From Ariolimax columbianus (taxonomy: Eukaryota; Mollusca; Gastropoda; Stylommatophora; Arionidae): 64,000 nucleotides of DNA. The notes beneath the pieces were generated by a model, which saw only the letters and a list, made by a program, of their open reading frames with translations, did not search any database and was not told the origin of the DNA. Positions 59,501 to 64,000 of the stretch are shown here, one piece after another. The number at the start of each line of letters is the position of its first letter. The stretch's first letter is position 1. The stretch spans positions 27,942,901 to 28,006,900 of the forward strand of contig JAVGWX010000012.1 in the NCBI GenBank assembly GCA_036924085.1, given 5' to 3'. The position numbers and the translations under genes were made by a program.

Positions 59501-62500
59501 GTTACCTCATTTTTTAAAACTCATTCACTCTAGAATTGTTTTTGCTCTCCATAATGCTTTATTACATGTCACATATTACATTCTAATCTATTTTCAATTG
59601 AATCGTGAATAGAAGGGAATAAAGATATCGTATATGTGGAGATGAAGATTAGTGTAGAAGAGATTGCAGTGGTATAATTTAGTTCTCAACAAAAATTATA
59701 CATTGTTTACTCACAGCTCAATAATTCTGCAATTTATCCAAACTTTGACAAGACAATTGCTTCCAATTGAAGATAATCTTTGTTAAGATGTTCCCAAAGT
59801 TTCACCCTATAATAATTTTCACATTTTTACTGAAGGCATTTGGCGTTAATGATTTCAATTATTTTATTCAAAATCAACATACTATTTTGACATGTTTGAA
59901 CAAAGAATTGACTTCAAACTCGCTGGATATGTCTTCGATGCACACCAAAATGGTGGTATTTCCAGGATAAACAACATTCTTAAGTTTTTAAAAACTTGGA
60001 ATTGACAAATAGATGACTTTGTACACAGAACAACGGTGATATCAGGAATGTTTTCAGGATTCTTTTCATTAGCTAATAAGTCAGCTCATCATAATGAATC
60101 AGTTATGGTGCAGTGCATTGTACAGTGGTTTGCGCTGTATGACCCAGTGCATCTGACTTCAGCACCCATTTTGAAAATGGGTTCAATTCCCATATGGGCA
60201 TGGCTTAGCTGATTCATGAATCCAAAACTCACGCAAGTTGTTTCTGTCTCTGTCTACAACTGACATATAGGGCTACTCGTCTATCCACAACTGACATATT
60301 GGGCTACTTGGTCTCTGTCCACAACTGACATATAGGGCTACTTGGTTTTTGGAGATGTTTTATGAAACCTTCATCCTGGTTTAATTTGCCTTTTTTGCAT
60401 CTCCCAGGAGAAGAATATGACATCCGAGCAAAATGTGTGATAAATGCCACCGGTCCGTACACTGATTCCATTCGCACGATGGGGGACGAAAAGATCAAGC
60501 AGATCTGCCAGCCTAGTTCTGGTGTGCACATCGTACTACCAGACTACTACAGCCCATCAAGCATGGGTCTCCTTGATCCCTCGACCTCTGATGGGAGGGT
60601 CATCTTCTTCCTTCCATGGCAGAACGTCACAGTTGCAGGTATGTCTGTGGTGTTATATTCCCTCAGGAAAGTAATGCTACTAAAAAAGAATGTGTGCTGA
60701 ATTTGGATGCTCTCTTTCTTACTTTTCCATCCACTTGTGCCGTTATGCCTTATGGGCAGCTTAAGTTGACATTCTTGGGTAAAGTGTGTTGCGTCAGTTT
60801 TTGTAAGCCCATGCTGTAGGATTTCAGCTATGTCATCTATCCATCTGCCACATGGTTTCCTCATGCCATATAGCCAGATCTTCTTGTGTTGTAATCATAG
60901 GTTGAAAATTGATCAGATTACATTCTATTTTCTGTCTTGAAATATGTTCAGCACTGGGGGAACTTCTCACCATATTTCTGATGTCATCCTTCCTCATTTT
61001 GTCTCTTTTGATGACATCAATGACTTTTCTTAGTCTAGCAGTGTTGCTATAAATAGTTTGTCCATCACGAGTGATGAAGACCACTCTCTTTGTTCAGTCG
61101 TATCTCTTGCTGTGTCCGCTGAAATGGGTGACTTGCGCGGTGATTTGGATTAAAGTGAGGAAGAAACTGCGCCTTTTGTCAACCTCGCTCACAGAGCCTA
61201 AACTACTTTTTGCCAGTGGCAAGACATTCATCGAGACGACTGGAGATAGCATAGGATGCAGATTTTGCCTCAGGGTTACCACCGAAGCCTTTCCGTAAAC
61301 ATGTAACCCGCAGGGTAGAAAGGTGGGATGGCATCTAACGCAGTTTGTCGTGCCTTTTCGATAACCACAAGAGGTCGTATGGACAACACTCAGCGTGTGA
61401 GTGAGTCTGGCATCTCTCCCCAGCTGTATTCAGCTCATCATAGTAGCATCTAAAATTCCCACACGCCAAATTCGTGAAGGTGAACCGGCAGAACTAACCC
61501 GTGAAATACGACACAGGTATAAGCGTAGCGCCATTTAGCCGGCGTCCAGACCACGATAAACGGATGGAAAATATCACAAAAAAAGAACGAAATAACAAGT
61601 CCAGACGGAAAACAACACCACGTTTCCGTTAACACAAGTGTAAGTCGTCGACTAGTGTGAATTCCAGGCAAATCCGTGGTCTGGCGACATCCATAATGAT
61701 CCAAAACAGTAGAGAAATGTAGACTCGCAGCCAGTTATGGCGCCATCTTTGCCAGATAAATAAATGTTTTAAAATTGTTGCTTTGTTGACAAGTTGATGT
61801 TCAAGTGGTTAAACATTGATAAATCACAGCAGAGTCTGTGTGACATTGAGTTTCAATTTCTCTATCAAGCCTTCCATCTTTTGTATAAAAAATACTTTCC
61901 AGATATTTGAAGTCTTTTTGTGTTGGAACTTTTGATTTCTATAAGTTACTCAATGCAATGAAAACTCTTCTTATTTTGATATCTGTACCGCCTACTTTAT
62001 CTATGAGGCGTGTTCAAATGAAACTGGACCAAAACTGCACCAAGTTAGCATATGTACGATGAGCATGATGACGTCACTTCTGATGTAAACAGCACATATC
62101 AACCGGCCAAGATCTATGAATTATTCCACATCTTGTAGGAGTGTGTCTCCCAGTACATTCTTATTGTTGTTAGTTACATTTATTCTAATACTCTTTGGTT
62201 TTATTACTGTGCATTCTCAGTCCTAATTTCTGTGATCTTTCTTTAATTTTGCATCTGACTGCAGTACAAAACAGAATGATCAAATTATTGGCAAAGTCTA
62301 GATTACCATGTTATTTTGTCAAACTTCATCGAATTCCATGTTTGTTGGTTGATGTTGTTGTCTTCATATTAGTCAATACTTTGAATCCTGGCATTCTGTT
62401 TTTTGTTCCATTTTTTACTTGATGCCACTTACAAGACCTGGTGGAAGATAGGTTGTGTATTTGGTAGGAATTGAATTTCTTACCCAGGCATAGGTTACTG

Positions 62501-64000
62501 GCCTGCTCTTAACTATTTTAAAGTGCCAAGGGTTCTTCAACATGTATATAGGATCTCCAAGTTCTTTTGTCACTCTGCAATATGACTAGGCGCTGATCCC
62601 ACCTCCCTTGAGACCAGGAGACCATTGAAACTTCTGGAATTCGAAACTCCACCTTTTCGCACTTTCGTTTCTTGAGAGGCAAATACCATTACCTCTCAGA
62701 TATAGCGACCCTCCATCCAATAATGAACGAAAAATAGAAATGGTGATAATGTGCAAAGGAACCACTTTAACTTTCCAAACATGTCATAAATGTAAATTGA
62801 AGAAGGTTGTCCATGGGTATCTCCCAACACAATCTGATTGCCTTTAGTTGCATTTATTATCATAATCTTGTGTTTTTTTCTGCCTATTCTCAGTCCCAAG
62901 TTCACACATTTAGGTTGTCCTACTTTATGAGGTTGCCAGTCTCACACACAACCCTCCTTAGTCACTTTTTATAGCATTTGAACATACTTGACAAGCTGAA
63001 TTTTTGTGTGTTTATTTTTAGATTAATTTATTCTCAGAGCTAACAAGATAAGTTCTAATGTCAAAACAGGAACTACTGACACACCCTGCGAGGTCATGGA
63101 CAACCCTCAACCAACAGAGAAGGAGATTCAGTTTATTCTGAATGAGATTCGCAACTATCTGAGCCCTGATGTTGAAGGTCTGTTGATGCATCTGTTTGTG
63201 TGCTTTTTTGCTTTATTGATGTTTAATTTACTAATATAGTAACTTGAAAAAAGGAAGGAATCTGACTGATGGTGGGAACAACTTGTTTTTGGGTTTAATT
63301 CTTCAAAGCCATTTCTTGTTCCCAGTCTACCTGCAAGACAGCAATTGGTTTGAAATCATAGTTTGCTTCTAAATGTGTTAGCTCCTATGACTTGCCAGCT
63401 TTTTTACCTGTAGTATTCTGGTTTTAGGGTGCCGAACTTGAACTTTGCCCCTACTGCTGCTGACTAGTTGACAGTGAGCTGGCTTGCTAAGACTGGGATT
63501 ACAGCATGCCAGGGTTTGAAATTACAGATGGAGAGAAAAATCTTAGGTGTGGTTCGTTCCTGGTACGACCGTTCCTCCAGTCGACCCAGCTGTAAATTTG
63601 TACCTGATGATGAGTAGGGAAGGTAAACAACACCAAACAAGCGAACTGACCACCTCACCTCACATATGCTGTGGCTTAGTACATGAAGAATTAACTTCAT
63701 CCCCGACGGCAATTGCTGTCATGGGACTGACCTTTTATCAAGTTTCAACCTCAACTGTATAGCTGGGACAGAATATTGTTAAGATATGACGATGTGGTAC
63801 CTAAAGTAAATCTGATATTATGGTACCTAATAGAAATCAATTTGTAGATTTTATGACTACCAAGAGAAAACAGCAGTGGCTTTATTGGTTTTAAAAACTT
63901 TATTGCCGGTTATATATTATTCTTATAGTTCGTCGTGGTGACGTCCTCTCTGCATGGTCAGGAATTCGTCCACTTGTCTCAGATCCCAACAAGTCTGACA
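42748..64000 (+). CDS. GPD2: Mitochondrial FAD-dependent glycerol-3-phosphate dehydrogenase, 5' nine exons (partial)
   Basis: The enzyme oxidises sn-glycerol-3-phosphate to dihydroxyacetone phosphate on the outer face of the inner mitochondrial membrane and passes electrons to ubiquinone. Exons: 42748-42855, 47728-47893, 49876-50000, 51800-51897, 53379-53542, 59189-59347, 60408-60638, 63070-63177, 63929-64000+. All junctions have AG and GT and keep phase (0,1,0,2,1,1,1,1). About 410 codons are read without a stop. The N-terminus ([20 protein letters not shown]) is basic then hydrophobic, fitting a mitochondrial signal-anchor. The dinucleotide-binding motif is [13 protein letters not shown]. 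The family signature [20 protein letters not shown] follows. [33 protein letters not shown] and [12 protein letters not shown] are further family blocks. The C-terminus, with EF-hands in animal homologues, is beyond the right edge. The start is the only ATG giving a leader in phase with exon 2; a non-coding first exon may lie upstream. Confidence 0.95.
42910..43880 (+). pseudogene. RTE-like LINE remnant in GPD2 intron 1, split by SINE-B
   Basis: The segment reads [24 protein letters not shown] at 42965-43040. After SINE-B it continues with [16 protein letters not shown] sequence near 43310. An I-like C-terminal piece ([17 protein letters not shown]) lies at 43360-43410. RTE C-terminal sequence ([20 protein letters not shown]) follows at 43770-43830. 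It resembles the complete element at 31682 but is older. Confidence 0.7.
43047..43290 (+). repeat. SINE-B copy
   Basis: The tRNA-like head has GGCTCACAAGCCGAAGGTGC and TGGGTTCGCTCC. The body ends GAAATAAGGCAAACAC then poly-A. Flanks ATCTGGAAAG and ATATGAAAAG are an imperfect duplication. It is inserted in the RTE-like remnant. Confidence 0.85.
44049..44692 (+). mobile_element. I-like LINE 3' end (RNase H plus C-terminus), 5'-truncated
   Basis: An exact 13 bp duplication GATTTCTTGTCAG is present at 44036-44048 and 44693-44705. A 209-codon open frame (near 44034-44663) retains [33 protein letters not shown] (RNase H) and the C-terminal [37 protein letters not shown] (zinc-knuckle-like) and [18 protein letters not shown]. 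It ends in a (GAA)n tail. The intact frame marks this as the youngest I-like copy in the window. Confidence 0.93.
45071..45473 (-). repeat. SINE-A copy, 5'-truncated, carrying SINE-B
   Basis: The 13 bp duplication TGGAATGATGGTC flanks it at 45058-45070 and 45474-45486. It starts with TTCTTCTTCATTTG and contains the CTACCAAGCCCTGAAATGGG block displaced by the SINE-B at 45104-45359. The head half is absent. Confidence 0.9.
45104..45359 (+). repeat. SINE-B, full copy nested in SINE-A
   Basis: This is the best-preserved copy. It starts GGGGACGGCGTGGCCTAGTG with A box TGGCCTAGTGG and B box GGTTCGATCCC. A CAC-type anticodon loop (GGCTCACAAACC) suggests a tRNA-Val-like origin. It ends in 19 A. The flanks ATCTCCCGCTACC and ATCTTCGGCTACC form a 13 bp duplication with two mismatches. 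Confidence 0.92.
45881..47727. other. Remainder of GPD2 intron 1
   Basis: The part at 45930-46060 resembles 61225-61330 (GGGATGCAGATTTGTCCTCA), probably RTE 5' UTR sequence in reverse. Otherwise no gene was recognised. A short triple repeat lies at 46966-47098. Confidence 0.45.
46966..47098 (+). repeat. Three-copy tandem repeat (about 50 bp)
   Basis: Two complete units and a third partial unit of GATGGCACAGCAATTGGTGA then ATCAGCACTCAATAACCACA TGTTAG occur at periods of about 52 and 48 bp. Confidence 0.9.
47728..47893 (+). CDS. GPD2: GPD2 coding exon 2 (FAD-binding Rossmann motif)
   Basis: The exon has 166 bp, with a TTTTTTGCCAG acceptor and a GTAGTT donor. It encodes [17 protein letters not shown] and [19 protein letters not shown] and ends in phase 1. 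Confidence 0.95.
48160..48375 (+). repeat. SINE-D-like copy, diverged
   Basis: It contains GGTTAGAGTGCTTGCTTCGT, TAGGGAAGGCAAAGCAGC, GAAGGGAATTGGTCACA and CACTTAATCTCTGAAGGCAG. These are the landmarks of the repeat seen at 54060, 54735 and 55009. Confidence 0.65.
48765..48935 (+). repeat. SINE-A fragment, 3' half, diverged
   Basis: The segment runs GAATGTGTTGGACCGAAAAG, GCCAAGCTGTAAACTAGCGA, CGCATTCCGTTCTCTGGACT, GGTAGCGGGAGATTTAGAGT. The tail is GCAGAAGACGAAG. A related piece is at 57240-57395. Confidence 0.8.
49190..49310 (+). pseudogene. RTE-like 3' end fragment
   Basis: The end TGGCATGTATATGTTGAAGA then GGGGGCTAAAAGGTTTTGAT resembles the terminal segment of 56330-56370 (TGAGCTGAACCGTTTTGATT). 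Low information. Confidence 0.45.
49372..49715 (+). repeat. 31 bp minisatellite in GPD2 intron 2
   Basis: About eleven units related to GAAAATTATTTCAAGGGTTC then CCTGAGACGT, with substitutions in every unit. It ends about 160 bp before exon 3. Confidence 0.95.
49876..50000 (+). CDS. GPD2: GPD2 coding exon 3 (family signature)
   Basis: The exon has 125 bp. It encodes [20 protein letters not shown] then [20 protein letters not shown] and EQ, ending in phase 0 at GTAGAC. A 31 bp minisatellite ends about 165 bp upstream. Confidence 0.95.
50030..50378 (+). repeat. SINE-C variant, 3' portion
   Basis: It shares GTATATGACAAGGACAAG, CACAGAGAGCATGTCATAGG, AACAGGCTGCGGGTCTACTT and the TGTAGAAGTACAGGTTGACT terminus with 9405-9700. 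A C-rich CCTCTCCCTCCC segment lies inside. It begins 30 bp after the GPD2 exon 3 donor. Confidence 0.85.
50495..50598. repeat. G23 and C25-A14 homopolymer pair in GPD2 intron 3
   Basis: An unbroken run of 23 G (50495-50517) is followed 42 bases later by 25 C (50560-50584) and then 14 A. The intervening piece contains CATCCTGTAGAAATTATATG, shared with SINE-like ends at 41440 and 56440. The two runs could pair as a hairpin. Confidence 0.95.
50936..51180 (+). repeat. SINE-C 5' portion with tRNA-like head
   Basis: The head reads GTGGTTTTGAGGTAAGGTGT then CTGCCTCGAGTGCCAGAGGT and CACGGGTTCGAATCACAGTG. It has a good B-box match, GGTTCGAATCA. The following CTGATATCTGGGTAGTGAGA and AGAGTAGGCTTAACAGG blocks match the other copies. 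It is truncated at the right. Confidence 0.85.
51800..51897 (+). CDS. GPD2: GPD2 coding exon 4
   Basis: The exon has 98 bp, with a CTCTGCACAG acceptor and a GTGAGT donor. It encodes [20 protein letters not shown] then [12 protein letters not shown] and two bases of a Gln codon. Confidence 0.95.
52085..52810 (-). repeat. Fold-back repeat with long imperfect inverted arms
   Basis: The segment 52095-52245 is an imperfect inverted copy of 52395-52545. Matching blocks are GAATCTTCAAAATCCAAGTG / CTTGGATTTGAAGATTCATTG and AGAAGTCAAACTCTCTACA / TAGAGAGTTCCGACTTCTGT, separated by about 150 bp. The 52510-52810 part is an inverted copy of 31060-31390. There is no coding frame. It lies in GPD2 intron 4. 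Confidence 0.75.
52970..53275 (+). pseudogene. mariner transposase C-terminal remnant
   Basis: The plus-strand translation starts [20 protein letters not shown] then DFHLF, the mariner block LxHPPYSPDLAPxDYHLF, which includes the third catalytic aspartate. It ends with [17 protein letters not shown] and a [18 protein letters not shown] segment. Stops near 53175 and 53225 show decay. It ends about 100 bp upstream of GPD2 exon 5. Confidence 0.88.
53379..53542 (+). CDS. GPD2: GPD2 coding exon 5
   Basis: The exon has 164 bp. It encodes [40 protein letters not shown] and AALVYYD, with donor GTATTG in phase 1. A mariner remnant ends about 100 bp upstream. Confidence 0.95.
53608..54040 (+). repeat. 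53 bp minisatellite in GPD2 intron 5
   Basis: Seven to eight units of about 53 bp resemble GAGTACCTCTACATCCCTAG then GGTAGAAGGGACTAAGGGAG. Unit starts fall at 53661, 53714, 53767, 53820, 53873 and 53926, then the units become irregular (59 bp). The first unit follows the exon 5 donor by about 65 bp. Confidence 0.95.
54060..54310 (+). repeat. SINE-D-like copy
   Basis: Landmarks TTACCCAATTGTAAATGGGT, GAAGGCAATGCAGCGAGGAA, GGGAACAAGTCAACTCACCA, CTGAGGCCTAAATACAATGA are followed by CTAACACTTCATCCACGATG. Confidence 0.7.
54735..54945 (+). repeat. SINE-D-like copy, diverged
   Basis: GGCATTGCAGTGAAGAAGGG, AGCTGAGACCTAGTAAAGCA and AACACTTTATCCCAGATGGC match the neighbouring copies at 54060 and 55009. 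Confidence 0.6.
55009..55235 (+). repeat. SINE-D with tRNA-like head
   Basis: The head 55009-55075 reads GGCTGATTAGCTGAGTAGCA, with A box TAGCTGAGTAG and B box GGTTCAACTCC. A CAT triplet in the anticodon position suggests a tRNA-Met-like origin. The body follows: AATGGGTACCTGACTTACGG, GGAAAAGGCAGCGAGGAAGG. Confidence 0.8.
55360..56370 (+). pseudogene. RTE-like LINE RT remnant split by SINE-A
   Basis: It begins [12 protein letters not shown] near 55365, at the catalytic box. After the SINE it continues [33 protein letters not shown] and a decayed C-terminus, ending HSELNRFD. Block order matches 5195-6030. Confidence 0.75.
55492..55844 (+). repeat. SINE-A copy with alternative tail
   Basis: The body ends GAGATTGAAAACGAACGACG then CCAAGCC rather than (GAA)n, like the copy at 16737. 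The 12 bp duplication ATGAGAACAGAT flanks it at 55480-55491 and 55845-55856. Confidence 0.93.
56562..56815 (-). repeat. Diverged SINE-A-like copy
   Basis: GGCTGCGATATTTGTGCCTT, TTTTTAGGTACCAGGTTTGC, TATTCTCTTAGCCAGACTAA, GCAGCCTGTTTCCAGGGTCA and GTTCACTGACCCTGATGCAA follow the family order. It is close to the older type seen at 27850. Confidence 0.75.
57110..57245 (+). repeat. SINE-D fragment
   Basis: TCATCTGTAAATGGGTACCT, GTAAAAACAGCAAAGAAGGG and CAGGCTATGGCTTAGTACAA match the SINE-D body. It runs straight into a SINE-A fragment. Confidence 0.65.
57240..57395 (+). repeat. SINE-A fragment, 3' half
   Basis: GGATGTGTCGGGCCGATAGT, ATCTCAGTCAAGCTGAAAAT, CATTCCATTCTCCGGACTAC and GAATACGAACGCAGAA form the 3' half and tail region. 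Confidence 0.8.
57590..58205 (+). pseudogene. I-like LINE C-terminal remnant
   Basis: The segment reads [17 protein letters not shown] at 57975-58030, corresponding to the [11 protein letters not shown] block. An AEHILQDxx-type segment near 58075 ([20 protein letters not shown] in frame) and [14 protein letters not shown] near the end follow. There are multiple shifts. Confidence 0.7.
58334..58865 (+). repeat. SINE-C, full-length copy with GATA tail
   Basis: The 532 bp element starts GGGAACCCAGCGGTCTCGAG, has B box GGTTCAAGTCC and ends (GATA)n. The 13 bp duplication AGCTAAATTGATG flanks it at 58321-58333 and 58866-58878. It lies in GPD2 intron 5, about 320 bp before exon 6. Confidence 0.94.
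59189..59347 (+). CDS. GPD2: GPD2 coding exon 6
   Basis: The exon has 159 bp, with a TTTTGCAG acceptor and a GTAGGG donor. It encodes [31 protein letters not shown] and GARVRNTLT. Confidence 0.95.
60238..60350 (+). repeat. Short three-unit tandem repeat before GPD2 exon 7
   Basis: Three units containing CACAACTGACATATAGGGCT then ACTTGGTCTCTGTC are spaced about 40-45 bp apart. The array ends about 55 bp upstream of exon 7. Confidence 0.85.
60408..60638 (+). CDS. GPD2: GPD2 coding exon 7
   Basis: The exon has 231 bp, with a TCTCCCAG acceptor and a GTATGT donor. It encodes [40 protein letters not shown] and [23 protein letters not shown]-like LINE sequence begins almost at the donor. Confidence 0.95.
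60645..61400 (-). pseudogene. RTE-like LINE end sequences in GPD2 intron 7
   Basis: The minus strand 61084-60833 reads [20 protein letters not shown] then [19 protein letters not shown], the RTE C-terminal YLRRVxxVTRRDRxRNxxIR pattern. 60840-60790 gives [20 protein letters not shown] (shifted). The 61225-61330 part resembles 45990-46060, probably 5' UTR. The fragment begins within a few bases of the exon 7 donor. Confidence 0.7.
61400..63069. other. Rest of GPD2 intron 7
   Basis: No gene was recognised. GAGGCGTGTTCAAATGAAAC at 62003 resembles a mariner terminal repeat start, and a decayed mariner end is possible to about 62130. The GC-richer segment 61450-61750 is unassigned. Confidence 0.4.
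63070..63177 (+). CDS. GPD2: GPD2 coding exon 8
   Basis: The exon has 108 bp, with a CAAAACAG acceptor and a GTCTGT donor. It encodes [20 protein letters not shown] then [16 protein letters not shown], ending in phase 1. Confidence 0.95.
63545..63745 (+). repeat. SINE-D fragment in GPD2 intron 8
   Basis: GTACGACCGTTCCTCCAGTC, GCTGTAAATTTGTACCTGAT, GGTAAACAACACCAAACAAG and GCTGTGGCTTAGTACATGAA follow the SINE-D body order. Confidence 0.65.
63929..64000 (+). CDS. GPD2: GPD2 coding exon 9 (cut by window edge)
   Basis: The acceptor is ATTCTTATAG. It encodes [20 protein letters not shown] then NKSD and runs off the window. Confidence 0.95.

Noticed and set aside
60108..60200. Segment resembling SINE-B body (CCCAGTGCATCTGACTTCAGCA)
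   Set aside because: The match is short and the tRNA-like head is missing. It may be a SINE-B scrap, but I could not define ends.
62003..62130. Possible mariner terminal repeat (GAGGCGTGTTCAAATGAAAC)
   Set aside because: Only one end is visible and no transposase sequence follows, so it is mentioned as a possibility but not called as an element.

Overview
The window is animal nuclear DNA. It has GT-AG introns, tRNA-derived SINEs, several clades of LINE, piggyBac, mariner and P/THAP-like DNA transposons, micro- and minisatellites, and parts of two conserved metazoan genes. The repeat mix suggests a repeat-rich invertebrate, possibly a lophotrochozoan such as a mollusc. That is inference, because no gene here fixes the taxon. 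Most long open frames are decayed transposon pieces or simple-repeat translations.

Two host genes are present, both cut by the window. On the minus strand at 10338-2002 are the first four coding exons of an ankyrin-repeat gene that matches ASB8 (ankyrin repeat and SOCS box protein 8). Its 3' end, with the SOCS box, lies beyond the left edge. On the plus strand from 42748 to the right edge are nine coding exons of GPD2, the FAD-dependent mitochondrial glycerol-3-phosphate dehydrogenase. About 410 codons are present in unbroken phase; the C-terminus is beyond the right edge. The two genes are transcribed away from each other. The roughly 32 kb between their start codons holds no host gene that I can support.

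That interval and nearly every intron are filled with repeats. 10.9-12.9 kb is a decayed I-like LINE. 17.3-23.2 kb is a Tx1/L1-like LINE split by a 3.4 kb CR1-group LINE and carrying a minisatellite. 25.9-26.6 kb is a P/THAP-like transposase remnant. 31.7-37.5 kb is a complete but decayed 3.2 kb RTE-type LINE with a 15 bp target-site duplication. A 2.6 kb piggyBac element is inserted at a TTAA inside its endonuclease region, and removing it restores the LINE frame. 37.4-40.1 kb is a 1344 bp direct tandem duplication that appears identical on reading. It contains the LINE tail, a 20 bp minisatellite and a 255 bp TTAA-flanked MITE.

Four SINE-like families recur and are named here A to D. SINE-A is about 355 bp with a (GAA)n tail. 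SINE-B is about 250 bp, tRNA-Val-like, with a poly-A tail. SINE-C is about 540 bp, tRNA-like, with a GATA tail. SINE-D is tRNA-like, with fragments in GPD2 introns. Many copies have exact 10-16 bp target-site duplications, so the order of nested insertions can be read directly. Minisatellites with units near 20, 31 and 53 bp lie in the introns. One of them starts 20 bp from an ASB8 splice acceptor.
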